DNA of 21,816 bases, taken from contig JAHHRZ010000026.1 in the NCBI GenBank assembly GCA_020025515.1, positions 1 to 21,816 on the forward strand, given 5' to 3'. The notes under the pieces are model-generated. The model was given only the letters and a program-made list of their open reading frames with translations. It was not told the DNA's origin and made no database searches. Origin of the DNA: Oscillospiraceae bacterium. Its GTDB lineage: Bacteria > Bacillota > Clostridia > Oscillospirales > Oscillospiraceae. The position numbers were made by a program, and so were the translations under genes. Positions 13,577 through 21,816 of the stretch are shown here, piece by piece; the first letter of the stretch is position 1, and every line of letters begins with the position of its first letter.

Positions 13577-14805
13577 GTGCTTTCCACAACCTTTCCATCA
13601 AATAAGTTTTCGGTATCCAGCAGAATGCGATCCTCCGGCCAGAGATTTTGCGTGGTGCTCTGATCCAGAGCTGCGATATAATTATCTCCGGTGTCATAGA
13701 TGAGCTGCACATCTTTCCATACGGCTTTGCCGCTGACCAGTACATAAACACCGGCGGTGTTGGATTCCTCGTCATAGCACACAGCTTCTTTGGGGATCCG
13801 CAGACCTTCATAGGAGCGGAAGACCACATCGGCCTTTATGGTCCGCAGATTTGCCACATCAAAGAGCCGGTTGGGAGAAGTGAGAACCAAAAGACCTGTT
13901 TCTTCGCCGCTTCGGTCTACCCGTACCACCGACATCTTCAAAGGTGCGGTGCTGTCTCCTGCCAGATGTACGGTGAGGGTGTCACCGGTATGGATGTCCT
14001 CCAGATACCTGCGTTCCACCAAAGTGGCATAATACCACTGATTGGAGTCAATGAGGCGGCCTGCCGCATTGACGGGAGCGGAGGTGGAATTGCGCTTTTC
14101 CCAAAGCGCCTGAAAAGCCGAAGGATCAATAGCTTCCAGAACATCCGGGGTCAGAAGGGTTTCAAAGCCGTCAGCTTTGGAAGAATAGTAGCCCGGTTTT
14201 TTTACCGTGACAATGGCGGTATCTGTGGCGGCTCCGGCCTGCATGGTGCCAAGCTCGGTTTCCAGTCGCTGGATTTCGCTTTGCAGGGCAGCCGTGCTGC
14301 TGCCGCCTGCTGCCTGATTCAGAACCAGGGATTTGAGATTACGGCCTGTTTCCGCAGCAGCGGTGAACTGTCCCCGCCCCAGAAGTGCGGCATACACGGT
14401 AGACGTTTCACTGATCTGGGCATCGATCTGGCTGCTGCTGGTGAGCTTGCCTTGATAGGATACCGCAAGCTTCAGCTGGGCCAGGTTCTCTTGCAGCTGC
14501 TGAATCTTCTCCTGCCGCTCCCAGGCGGCATTGGAGGCCGTGCTGATGGCTACCTGAGCGCCTGCGGCCACCTTTTCCCCTTCTTCCCGGGTGGGGATCA
14601 TCATGGCGTAGGGGGCATCAATCACGGCTTCCTGCCGAACCACAAAGCCCTCCGTGCTGACGCCTTCGGAGGTGGCATATACCACGGCCTGGGTGGTGCG
14701 AACGCCTGAGGAGGCGGCAGAGAGGATGTTATACACGATATAGCTGGAAACCATGATGGTGAGAATCGTTATAATCAGCTTTAAGTATTTGTTACCCTGT
14801 TTCAT
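13573..14805 (-). CDS. HlyD-like membrane-fusion/envelope protein linked to the division cluster
   Basis: A 410-residue protein with one N-terminal membrane segment (about residues 9-30, after basic MKQGNKYLK) and a large extracytoplasmic part. It begins with a barrel-sandwich/lipoyl-like portion (GFVVRQEAVIDAP, then EGEKVAAGAQVA). A helical hairpin with coiled-coil tendency follows (about 90-190), then a second beta region, ending with a GVYVLVSGKAVWKDVQ motif typical of HlyD-type adaptors. No TolC partner, ABC transporter or outer-membrane system is nearby, so classical efflux is unlikely. It overlaps yggS by 4 bp and precedes sepF and divIVA, suggesting a role at the envelope during division. 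That role is inferred from context only. The start at 14805 has AAAGGAA upstream; the frame extends further but lacks a site. Confidence 0.75.
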   Translation of the reverse strand: MKQGNKYLKLIITILTIMVSSYIVYNILSAASSGVRTTQAVVYATSEGVSTEGFVVRQEAVIDAPYAMMIPTREEGEKVAAGAQVAISTASNAAWERQEKIQQLQENLAQLKLAVSYQGKLTSSSQIDAQISETSTVYAALLGRGQFTAAAETGRNLKSLVLNQAAGGSSTAALQSEIQRLETELGTMQAGAATDTAIVTVKKPGYYSSKADGFETLLTPDVLEAIDPSAFQALWEKRNSTSAPVNAAGRLIDSNQWYYATLVERRYLEDIHTGDTLTVHLAGDSTAPLKMSVVRVDRSGEETGLLVLTSPNRLFDVANLRTIKADVVFRSYEGLRIPKEAVCYDEESNTAGVYVLVSGKAVWKDVQLIYDTGDNYIAALDQSTTQNLWPEDRILLDTENLFDGKVVEST

Positions 14806-14874
14806 GGCAGTTCCTTTCTTCCTGGTGAAGAGACAATGGGCAGATTTGACAAAATACGACTTATGGGGTGGTAC

Positions 14875-14907
14875 ATTGCCGGGATGATGCAAAATCATCC
14901 CGGCAAT
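14875..14907 (-). other. Perfect hairpin between hfq and the HlyD-like gene, no U-tract
   Basis: A 14-bp perfect stem, 14875-14888 with 14894-14907, and a 5-nt loop lie 11 bases after the hfq stop. Neither strand has a T-run after it (minus strand continues GTACCACCCC), so it is not a standard intrinsic terminator. It may protect the hfq 3' end or mark an RNA processing site. Confidence 0.6.
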
Positions 14908-14918
14908 GCACGAAGCCC

Positions 14919-15146
14919 TTACTCAGGGCGCTTTTCTCCGATGGGACGCATGGGGACCATGGTGGAAATGGCGTGCTTATAGATCATTTGCTGACGGCCG
15001 TCAGAGGTAAGAACCACCACAAAATTATCGAAACCGGTGATGATTCCCCGAAGCTGAAAGCCGTTCATGAGGAACAGTGTCACAGGGATATGCTCCCTGA
15101 GCACCTGGCGCAGCATGGTATCTTGGAGATTGACAGATTCGGACAT
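14919..15146 (-). CDS. hfq: RNA chaperone Hfq
   Basis: A 75-residue Sm-like RNA-binding protein that forms a hexameric ring. Sm1 is seen in PVTLFLMNGFQLRGIITGFDNFVVVL and Sm2 in the diagnostic YKHAISTMVP (Lys-His in the proximal pocket that binds uridine-rich sRNA ends). The N-terminal SVNLQDTMLRQVLRE keeps the conserved Gln in LQD. The length is typical of Gram-positive Hfq, with a short C-terminal tail. The start at 15146 has AAGGA 8 bases upstream, and the open frame before it has no family residues. It is 48 bases downstream of miaA, the usual miaA-hfq order. Confidence 0.95.
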   Translation of the reverse strand: MSESVNLQDTMLRQVLREHIPVTLFLMNGFQLRGIITGFDNFVVVLTSDGRQQMIYKHAISTMVPMRPIGEKRPE

Positions 15147-15194
15147 AAGTAGTTCCTTCTTTCTTTTAGGATACTTATATCTTATCATTTCCCC

Positions 15195-16127
15195 TTAGTC
15201 GAAAAAGGGAATATTCTGCCGTGCCATATAACAAAGTTCAGAAAATTCTGTGGTCAGGCTCCGTTTCAGCCAGCGGATTTCCGGATTTCTCCGAAACCAG
15301 GTGAGCTGCCGCTTGGCATAGCGCCGGGACGACTGCTTCAGATGGTCCGCAGCCTCGGCGCAGGTGCATGTTCCGTTGAGGTAATCCAGAAATTCCTTGT
15401 ATCCAATGGCCTGAAAGGCGGTAGAGCCGGGGGTGAGGCCGGAGTCTAACAGGCTTTGAATCTCCTCCAGCAGGCCCTGTTCCAGCATCCGATCCACCCT
15501 TAGGTCAATCCGGCGATAGAGATCCGCCCGGTGGTAAAAATCCAGTCCCAGCCAACAGGGGCGGTAGCGGGGAGGGATCTGCTGGGTTTCCCAGTTGTGC
15601 TGCGTAAGAGTCTTGCCTGTTTCTCTGTAGACCTCCAAAGCACGGATGATTCGTTTTTCATCCGCAGGATGCAGCCGTTGAGCAGAGGTAGGGTCCACCT
15701 GCCGGAGCTCCTCCAAAAGAGGCTGGATGCCCTCTTCCCTGGCTCTGGCCTGAAGCTGCTGGCGGCAGCCTGTTTCGGGAATGGGGGCAAAGTCGTTGCC
15801 CCGCACCAGTGCATCCATATAAAGACCGGTGCCGCCTGCTAAAATGGGAACCTTTCCCCGATGCAAAATATCGTTCACAATGGGGGCGGCCAAGTCTGTG
15901 AACTTTCCCACCGACATGGGTTCTCCCGGCTCCACAATGTCCAGCATGTGATGGGGGATTCCCTGCATTTCTTCTTCGGTAGGCTTGGCGGTGCCGATGT
16001 TCATGCGGCGGTAGACCTGCATGGAGTCGCAGGAAACCACCTCGCCGTCCAGCTCTTTGGCAAGCCATACCGCCAGGTCTGTCTTGCCTGATGCAGTGGG
16101 GCCGGCAATACAGATCATTTTATCCAT
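15195..16127 (-). CDS. miaA: tRNA dimethylallyltransferase MiaA
   Basis: A 310-residue enzyme that transfers an isopentenyl group from DMAPP to N6 of adenosine 37 in tRNAs reading UNN codons. The P-loop GPTASGKT (9-16) is followed by SCDSMQVYRRMNIGTAKPT, which binds substrate tRNA. PHHMLDIVEP and LAGGTGLYMDAL follow. The C-terminal helical part has DEKRIIRALEVYRETGK, TAFQAIGYKEF and KRQLTWFRR. The start at 16127 is set by GAGGAGG six bases upstream; the site overlaps the mutL stop region (11 bases between genes). The product is the substrate of MiaB, whose 3' end is at the other edge of this window. Confidence 0.95.
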   Translation of the reverse strand: MDKMICIAGPTASGKTDLAVWLAKELDGEVVSCDSMQVYRRMNIGTAKPTEEEMQGIPHHMLDIVEPGEPMSVGKFTDLAAPIVNDILHRGKVPILAGGTGLYMDALVRGNDFAPIPETGCRQQLQARAREEGIQPLLEELRQVDPTSAQRLHPADEKRIIRALEVYRETGKTLTQHNWETQQIPPRYRPCWLGLDFYHRADLYRRIDLRVDRMLEQGLLEEIQSLLDSGLTPGSTAFQAIGYKEFLDYLNGTCTCAEAADHLKQSSRRYAKRQLTWFRRNPEIRWLKRSLTTEFSELCYMARQNIPFFD

Positions 16128-16138
16128 GTGGTGCCTCC

Positions 16139-18151
16139 TCAAGCCCGGCCGAACTGCCGCTCCAGCATCTGTCTGCTGAGATGGACGCAGATGGGGCGGC
16201 CGTGGGGACAGTATTTTAAATCTTCCCGGCTCAGCACCTGACGCACCAGAGCTTCTCGCTCCAGAGGGTCCGTGTGCCAGCCGGCTTTGATGGCGGCCTT
16301 GCAGGCCATGGTGTGCAGAATGTTGTCCCGGATGGAGTCCCGGTCCTCCCGGCGTCCGGTGAGAAGATCCTGGGCCAGGTCGGCAAGACATTCCGCTGCC
16401 TGGCTGGGGGTAATATCCATGGGAATCTGACGAAGCAGCAGGGTTTCTTCACCGAACACCTCTACTTCATATCCCAATTCTGCCACAAGAGCTTTTTGCG
16501 CCAGAATCTCGGCGGTGCCTTCGGCACCCAGACGGCATACCTGGGGTTCCAAAAGACTTTGGGAGGCGATTTCCTGCTTTTGCGCCCGGAGCTTTTCAAA
16601 CAGCACCCGTTCGTGGGCGGCGTGCTTGTCAATAAGGAAGGCATCGTCTCCCTGCTGCACTACAATGTAGGTATTGAATAGTTCGCCCAGAACGGTAAAA
16701 GATTGCGCCTCCGGCATGGGCAGGATGACCTGTTCCGGCTCTTCACAATGGGGCAGAGCGTCCGCAATGGGCTGAGGCTCCTTTGTTTCTGCGAAATCCT
16801 CCACAGGGACAGGGGCTTTGGAGGGGATTGTCACGGGGCCGGAGGCCGGTTCGTCAGAAGGAATCCGGGGAAGATCCAGTGATTCTTGGCGGGGCAGGGG
16901 AGAATGTGAGACAGGCGCCTGTGTTACGAAAGAAGAGGAAGGCTCCACAGGAGCGGGTTTCGTGGTGGGGATCATCACAGGCTGTGACAGGCGCATGGCC
17001 TCCAGCACCGCCTGTGCCTGCTTTGGCTCCGGCTTTGGGGCGTGATTCAGAATGTTGGTAAATTCCTTGTATTCCTGCACATTCATGGTGCGGAAGGTGC
17101 TTTCCGGCTTGGGCTGAACGGGAACGGCCCCGGAAGCCTTTCCCAGATGAAGATCGGGTCGGTCCTGGGTCTTGTTCAGGGCGGCCAGAACGCCATAGTG
17201 GACGCAGTCAAAGGCCTCTCGCTCCGAAAGGAATTTTACTTCCGTTTTGGCCGGATGGACATTGACATCCACTCGGTTGGGCGGGAGGTTGAGATGGAGT
17301 ACACAGGCGGGGAATTTTCCCACCATGATCTGGTTCCGGTAGGCCTCCTCCAGAGCGGACTGGAGCAGTTTGGATTTTACAGGGCGGCCGTTGACAAAAA
17401 AGACCTGATGGGTCCGGCTGGGCCGGGACTGGGTGGGTTTGGAGACGAATCCGGTGACGGTGTTTTTCTCCCAGTGGCTTTCTACGGGAATCATGGCCGC
17501 AGCCTCCCGTCCGTAAACGCCGGCCATGGCAGACAGGAGCTGTCCGTCGCCGGGGGTATTTAGAAGTTCTTTCCCGTCTTTGAGGAAGCGGATGGCAACT
17601 TCCGGATGGGCCAAAGCTTGCCTCTGTATGATACCGGCGGCGGCACCGGCCTCCACGGAATCCTGCTTCATAAACTTCATCCGGGCGGGGGTATTGAAAA
17701 ACAGATCCCGAATGATGATGGTGGTGCCCTCCGGGCAGCCGGCTTCCGATTCCTGTGTAATGGTGCCGGCCTCCAGATGGAGGCTTACGCCCTCCACTTC
17801 GCCCCGGGTCTTGGTGAGAAGATCGATTCGGGATACGGAAGAAATGGCGGCCAGAGCTTCCCCACGAAATCCCATGGTGTCAATGGCACCCAAATCCTCC
17901 GCACAGCGGAGCTTGGAGGTGGCATGACGCAAAAAGGCGGTTCGTGCATCCTCCCGGCTCATGCCGCAGCCATTATCCGTGACACGCAGGAAGGTCATAC
18001 CGCCGCCCCGAAGCTCCACCGTCACCTTGGTGGCCCCGGCATCTACGGCGTTTTCTACCAGCTCCTTCACCACGGAGGCAGGCCGCTCTACCACCTCACC
18101 GGCGGCGATCATGTTTGCAATATGGGGGGAAAGCCGGATGATGTTCGCCAT
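16139..18151 (-). CDS. mutL: DNA mismatch repair endonuclease MutL
   Basis: A 670-residue GHKL ATPase/endonuclease that links mismatch recognition by MutS to strand incision. ATPase motifs are ELVENAVDAGA, DNGCGM, DTMGFRGEALAAI and the GTTIIIRDLFFNTPARMKFMK region (first 150 residues). HPAKTEVKF closes the N-terminal domain near residue 310. A Pro/Glu-rich linker follows at about 345-480. The C-terminal domain carries the endonuclease metal motif DKHAAHERVLFE (about 508-519), then ACKAAIKAG and CPHGRPICVHLSR. This is the form found in bacteria without MutH. It is 14 bases downstream of the CPBP gene, with AAAGGAGG before its ATG. Confidence 0.96.
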   Translation of the reverse strand: MANIIRLSPHIANMIAAGEVVERPASVVKELVENAVDAGATKVTVELRGGGMTFLRVTDNGCGMSREDARTAFLRHATSKLRCAEDLGAIDTMGFRGEALAAISSVSRIDLLTKTRGEVEGVSLHLEAGTITQESEAGCPEGTTIIIRDLFFNTPARMKFMKQDSVEAGAAAGIIQRQALAHPEVAIRFLKDGKELLNTPGDGQLLSAMAGVYGREAAAMIPVESHWEKNTVTGFVSKPTQSRPSRTHQVFFVNGRPVKSKLLQSALEEAYRNQIMVGKFPACVLHLNLPPNRVDVNVHPAKTEVKFLSEREAFDCVHYGVLAALNKTQDRPDLHLGKASGAVPVQPKPESTFRTMNVQEYKEFTNILNHAPKPEPKQAQAVLEAMRLSQPVMIPTTKPAPVEPSSSFVTQAPVSHSPLPRQESLDLPRIPSDEPASGPVTIPSKAPVPVEDFAETKEPQPIADALPHCEEPEQVILPMPEAQSFTVLGELFNTYIVVQQGDDAFLIDKHAAHERVLFEKLRAQKQEIASQSLLEPQVCRLGAEGTAEILAQKALVAELGYEVEVFGEETLLLRQIPMDITPSQAAECLADLAQDLLTGRREDRDSIRDNILHTMACKAAIKAGWHTDPLEREALVRQVLSREDLKYCPHGRPICVHLSRQMLERQFGRA

Positions 18152-18165
18152 AAGATACCTCCTTT

Positions 18166-18876
18166 TCAGACGAGAACGCTGAAGGCTACAGCGTTGATGA
18201 TGGTATGCATTAAAACGGGGGCCATGATGGTGTCAGCCTTTTCATAGGCCCAACCCAGAGCAATGCCTGCGGGGAGGTAGCTCAGAGTGTGAATGAAAAG
18301 ATCGGTTGCGGGATATGTGCCGATATATCCATATACATGGAGAAAAGCAAATAAAATGGTGGAGATTATATAGGCGGCCAGTCTGCTTTTCTGGAAGATT
18401 CCCCGGAAAATAAGGCCCCGGAAAATACATTCCTCCGCAATGGGAACCAGCAAGACGGTGCCAATCAGGATAACGGTGGGATTCACCCGGGCCATATCCG
18501 CAATAGAGCGGTCGTTGATGTTTTGATATACAGGCTGCAAAAAGCGGACGCACAGGGAAATGAACCAGCCCATGGCTCTGTACATCACCAGACCCAGAAC
18601 CACTGCCTCTACAAATCCCACAAAGCGTTTGCGGATCTGAACCAGCGACCGTCCGAGAAAGCGGTGATAAACCAGAATGGTAACCAGAAAATTCATGGCC
18701 CAGAAAATCCCGTTGAACCATACCACACGGGCAGGTGTATTCATAGGCCAGTTCATAAACCGAAACAGGAATTGCAGGAGCGGTGCCAGAAAGACCAGCT
18801 GCAAGGGCACATACAGCCAGCCCAGAACCAGCTCCCGGGTGGACATAGAGATGGATAATCGTTTTGATTCGTTCAT
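18166..18876 (-). CDS. CPBP (CAAX/bacteriocin-processing) intramembrane metalloprotease
   Basis: A 236-residue membrane protein with about seven hydrophobic segments. The CPBP/Abi motifs are intact: EECIFRGLIFRG (EExxxR, about residues 150-161), AFLHVYGY (FxxxH, about 180) and HTIINA near the end (HxxxN/B). These residues form the zinc-dependent glutamate protease site of the Rce1-like family. The substrate is unknown; family members act in CAAX processing, bacteriocin immunity or membrane protein turnover. It is placed between mutS (15 bases) and mutL (14 bases) on the same strand, so it is likely co-transcribed with mismatch repair though functionally unrelated as far as can be seen. The start at 18876 has GGAGAA upstream. 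Confidence 0.88.
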   Translation of the reverse strand: MNESKRLSISMSTRELVLGWLYVPLQLVFLAPLLQFLFRFMNWPMNTPARVVWFNGIFWAMNFLVTILVYHRFLGRSLVQIRKRFVGFVEAVVLGLVMYRAMGWFISLCVRFLQPVYQNINDRSIADMARVNPTVILIGTVLLVPIAEECIFRGLIFRGIFQKSRLAAYIISTILFAFLHVYGYIGTYPATDLFIHTLSYLPAGIALGWAYEKADTIMAPVLMHTIINAVAFSVLV

Positions 18877-18891
18877 AGGCTTCTCCGAATA

Positions 18892-21489
18892 TTACAGCAT
18901 CTGCTTCAGCCGATACAAGGTGTTCAGAGCTTCGATGGGGGTGAGGGTTTCCACGGAAATCTTCTCCAGCTCCTGACACAGGGACTGGGCAGTCATGTCC
19001 AGCATGGAGACCTGATCCGGCTCTGTTTCTGCTTTTGGGGCGATTTGCCCGGGGACCTGGGATTCCAGCTCCTTGAGAAGCTGTCTGGCCCGGGTGATGA
19101 CGGAAGCGGGGAGGCCCGCCAGGTTGGCAACCTCTACGCCGTAGGATTCATCGGCTGCTCCGGGAATGATTTTGCGGAGGAAAATCATTTGAGTTCCACG
19201 CTTTTTTACGGCAATATTATAATTTTTCACATTGGAAAGCTGGTCTTCAATGTCACTCAGCTCATGATAGTGTGTGGCAAAGAGAGTCTTGGCTCCCAGC
19301 TTCCGGGGGTTGGCGGCATGCTCCAGCACGGCCCGGGCAATGGCCATACCGTCAAAGGTGGAAGTCCCTCTTCCGATTTCGTCCAGAATCAGAAGGCTTC
19401 TCGCTGTGGCATGCTTCAAAATCTGGGCAACCTCATTCATCTCTACCATAAAGGTGGACTGCCCGGAGGACAGGTCGTCACTGGCACCGATCCGGGTAAA
19501 GACCTGATCCACAATGCCCAGCCGGGCAGACCGGGCCGGGACAAAGGAGCCCATCTGGGCCATAATCACAATCAGGGCCACCTGACGCATATAGGTGGAT
19601 TTACCTGCCATGTTGGGGCCGGTAATAATGGCAACCTGGGTCCCGTTGATCCCCAGCTCCGTGTCATTGGGGACAAAGAGGCTGTCTTTCAGCATCTGCT
19701 CCACCACGGGATGGCGTCCGTCCGTGATTTGAATTTCCTGCCCGGATGTAATTTCCGGGCGGCAATAGCCACGCTGGGCGGCTACGGCGGCCAGGGAGCA
19801 CAGCACATCTGCGGCGGCAACCGCAGTGGCGGTGTCCTGCACCCGCTGGGACTGCTTTGCCACAAAGTCCCGGAGACGGACAAAAAAGTTATATTCCAGG
19901 GTGGTGATCTGGTCTTTTGCGGTTAAAATGGTGGATTCCAGTTCCTTTAACTGGGGCGTGATGTAGCGTTCGCAGTTTGCCAGGGTCTGCTTGCGGATAT
20001 AGTCTTCCGGAACTTGCTCTTGAAAAGATTTGGAGACTTCAATGTAGTATCCAAACACACGGTTATATCCTACTTTCAAGGTGCGGATTCCGGTGCGTTC
20101 CCGTTCCTTGGCCTCAATGCCGGCAATGGTTCCGGTGCCGCCGTTCATAATATCACGGATGCGGTCGATCTCCGGATCGGCACCGGGACGGATGAGACCG
20201 CCTTCTCGAATGGTGAAGGGGGGATCATCTACCAATGCTTTGGTGATGAGATTGTGGCAGTCCTGCAAATCGTCTATTGCGTCGGCGATGCGCTGCATCA
20301 GGGGGCTGTCCAGACGACTGATCTGCTGCTTTAATTCCGGCAGAGGGGTGCAGCCCTGGGCCAGACTGAGAAGGTCCCGGCCGTTTGCGGAACCTGTAAT
20401 CACCCGGGCCATGACACGCTCTAAATCGGTGATTTGCCTGAGACAGTCCTCCAGCTCACCGCGGATCACAGGGTTTGCCACCAATTCCTCCACCGCACTT
20501 TGACGGCGATTGATTTCGATTGGGTCCAGCAGGGGCTTTTCCAGCCAGGAGCGAATCAGACGGCCGCCCATGGCGGTTTTTGTCTTGTCCAGCACCCCCA
20601 AAAGGCTTCCGCGCTTGGATTTATCACGAAGGGTTTCTGTCAGCTCCAGATTTCGCCGCGCGGTGAGGTCCAATTCCATGAATTGGCCTGTGGTATAGAA
20701 TTCCAGATGACGAATATGGGACAGATTGCTCTTCTGCACATCCTTTAAGGTGCGCAGCAGGGCACCGCAGGCGGCGATAACCTCCCACTGGCCGCTGATG
20801 CCCAGACTCGCCAGATCGGTACCAAAGTGCTGTTCCAGAGCTTCGGCGGCTTCCTCTTCCTGAAACAGTGCGTCGTTTCCAGTGGTTACGCAGCATTCCA
20901 GCCGTTTATAGAGGGTGGAGAGAATCTCTTCATGTTCCGTTTCACCGCCCCGAATCACCTCTCTGGGGGAGAAACGGCCCAATTCGGCAGAAATTCGGCT
21001 GGGGCCCTCGGCACCTTCCGCAGCGGTGGCATAAAAGACACCGGTGGAAACATCGCAGAAACACAGACCGTACCGACCCGCCTGCCCATACAGACAGGCC
21101 ATATAGTTGTTCCGGCTTTCGTCCAGCATGGAGCTTTCCGTCACGGTGCCCGGGGTCACAATGCGGACAATGTCTCGCTTTACCAACCCTTTGGCAGTGG
21201 CAGGATCTTCAGTCTGCTCGCAGATGGCGATTTTGTAGCCCTTAGCCACCAGTCGTGCAATATAGCTTTCCGCGGAGTGGTAGGGGACGCCGCACATGGG
21301 AGTCTGATCCTCCTCTTTTTTGCCCCGGTCCCGGGTGGTGAGGGTGAGGTCCAGCTCTTTGGAGACCAGCTTTGCATCCTCGTTGAACATTTCATAGAAG
21401 TCCCCCAGACGGAAGAACAGCAGACAGTCCTGATTCCGGGACTTGAGTTCCAGATACTGCTTCATCATGGGGGTAAGTTCAGTGGCCAT
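18892..21489 (-). CDS. mutS: DNA mismatch repair protein MutS
   Basis: An 865-residue ATPase that recognises mismatches and small loops in DNA. The mismatch-binding Phe-x-Glu is in FYE at residues 31-33, after MKQYLELKSRNQDCLLFFRLGD. The connector, lever and clamp domains follow (for example GYNRVFGYYIEVSK). The ATPase domain has Walker A GPNMAGKST (about 620), DDLSSGQSTFMVEM, Walker B LILDEIGRGTSTFDG and FATHYHEL. The C-terminus holds the helical dimerisation stretch. Full length, no damage seen. It is 32 bases downstream of miaB, with the usual clostridial order miaB-mutS-mutL. The ribosome site GAGAG is weaker than its neighbours'. Confidence 0.97.
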   Translation of the reverse strand: MATELTPMMKQYLELKSRNQDCLLFFRLGDFYEMFNEDAKLVSKELDLTLTTRDRGKKEEDQTPMCGVPYHSAESYIARLVAKGYKIAICEQTEDPATAKGLVKRDIVRIVTPGTVTESSMLDESRNNYMACLYGQAGRYGLCFCDVSTGVFYATAAEGAEGPSRISAELGRFSPREVIRGGETEHEEILSTLYKRLECCVTTGNDALFQEEEAAEALEQHFGTDLASLGISGQWEVIAACGALLRTLKDVQKSNLSHIRHLEFYTTGQFMELDLTARRNLELTETLRDKSKRGSLLGVLDKTKTAMGGRLIRSWLEKPLLDPIEINRRQSAVEELVANPVIRGELEDCLRQITDLERVMARVITGSANGRDLLSLAQGCTPLPELKQQISRLDSPLMQRIADAIDDLQDCHNLITKALVDDPPFTIREGGLIRPGADPEIDRIRDIMNGGTGTIAGIEAKERERTGIRTLKVGYNRVFGYYIEVSKSFQEQVPEDYIRKQTLANCERYITPQLKELESTILTAKDQITTLEYNFFVRLRDFVAKQSQRVQDTATAVAAADVLCSLAAVAAQRGYCRPEITSGQEIQITDGRHPVVEQMLKDSLFVPNDTELGINGTQVAIITGPNMAGKSTYMRQVALIVIMAQMGSFVPARSARLGIVDQVFTRIGASDDLSSGQSTFMVEMNEVAQILKHATARSLLILDEIGRGTSTFDGMAIARAVLEHAANPRKLGAKTLFATHYHELSDIEDQLSNVKNYNIAVKKRGTQMIFLRKIIPGAADESYGVEVANLAGLPASVITRARQLLKELESQVPGQIAPKAETEPDQVSMLDMTAQSLCQELEKISVETLTPIEALNTLYRLKQML

Positions 21490-21521
21490 GGCGTTACTCT
21501 CTTTCTATTACAGGCGTTAAA

Positions 21522-21816
21522 TTACTCGTTCAGCTCTCCGATGAGGCTCCAAGTATTGGAGCCGGTGATGGTGACATTGCGGAACTGACCTATGAGGTCC
21601 GGGCTTCCTGCCAGACGAACCAGACGGCCGCCTTCGGTTCTGGCGGTGAGCAGATCGCCGTCTGTGCCGTCAATCAGGACCCGGCAGGTGGTTCCGATAT
21701 AGGCTTTGTGCCGCTGTTCGGAAATGCTGTTTTGCAGGGCACAAAGTCTGTCAAACCAGGCGTTTTTCTCTGCTTTGGTGGCGGGGTCGGGAAGCTCGGC
21801 AGCAGGGGTGCCGGGG
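21522..21816 (-). CDS. miaB: tRNA-2-methylthio-N6-dimethylallyladenosine synthase MiaB, C-terminal part
   Basis: This is the last 97 codons of a gene that runs off the window edge. The minus-strand frame begins PGTPAAELPD, continues RLCALQNSISEQRHKAYIG and ends LIGELNE before TAA (21524-21522). The early part is the end of the radical-SAM region. The rest is a TRAM RNA-binding domain (CRVLIDG, then GRLVRLAGS and GQFRNVTITG). MiaB adds a methylthio group to i6A37, the product of MiaA. The radical-SAM and [4Fe-4S] cysteines are outside the window, so identity rests on the tail and on the miaB-mutS-mutL-miaA order. Confidence 0.88.
   Translation of the reverse strand, partial: PGTPAAELPDPATKAEKNAWFDRLCALQNSISEQRHKAYIGTTCRVLIDGTDGDLLTARTEGGRLVRLAGSPDLIGQFRNVTITGSNTWSLIGELNE

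Noticed and set aside
13648..14709. A 353-codon plus-strand frame opposite the HlyD-like gene
   Set aside because: Glycine/histidine-rich nonsense composition with no promoter or ribosome site; antisense shadow.
20827..21588. A plus-strand frame opposite mutS and the end of miaB
   Set aside because: It spans two real genes in antisense and shows no family features.

Overview
The window looks like chromosomal core DNA from a moderately GC-rich low-GC-phylum (Bacillota) bacterium, most likely a clostridium of the Oscillospirales/Ruminococcaceae type. The evidence is strong GGAGG-type ribosome binding sites, a T-box leader on ileS, a PadR/DUF1700/DUF4097 module, SepF and DivIVA division proteins, a MutL carrying the endonuclease motif, and the gene order miaB-mutS-mutL-miaA-hfq. 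The genus is inferred, not proven. I saw no tRNA, rRNA, CRISPR array, insertion sequence or phage gene.

Plus-strand half (154-7573). A DEDDh exonuclease with a zinc-ribbon-like tail comes first and ends at a terminator. Next is a three-gene PadR / DUF1700 / DUF4097 envelope-stress-type operon. Its promoter carries a perfect 7-bp inverted repeat over the -10 box, probably the PadR operator. A strong terminator separates it from a complete phosphate uptake operon, pstS-pstC-pstA-pstB-phoU. The last four genes overlap by 4 bp, and a hairpin sits between pstS and pstC. The PstS protein is unusual: its two half-domains are in circularly permuted order. A 73-residue cysteine-containing orphan closes the plus-strand set.

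The strands converge at 7573/7603 on one bidirectional terminator. Its stem contains the last codons of a pnuC-type vitamin transporter gene on the minus strand, which has its own promoter and a leader of about 90 nt.

Minus-strand half (read from 21816 down to 8588). The order is the 3' end of miaB, mutS, a CPBP intramembrane protease, mutL, miaA, hfq, an HlyD-like envelope protein, yggS, sepF, divIVA and finally ileS behind a T-box riboswitch. This run links tRNA modification (MiaA and MiaB act in sequence on A37), mismatch repair (MutS, MutL), RNA chaperoning (Hfq), cell division (SepF, DivIVA) and isoleucine charging. Spacing is tight and no terminator is obvious before the ileS leader, so long co-transcripts are likely.

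The window is mostly conserved housekeeping DNA. I did not find a clear undescribed multi-gene system. The items most worth a second look are the permuted PstS, the PadR operator/promoter, the pnuC leader, the hairpin after hfq, and the HlyD-like protein inside the division cluster.
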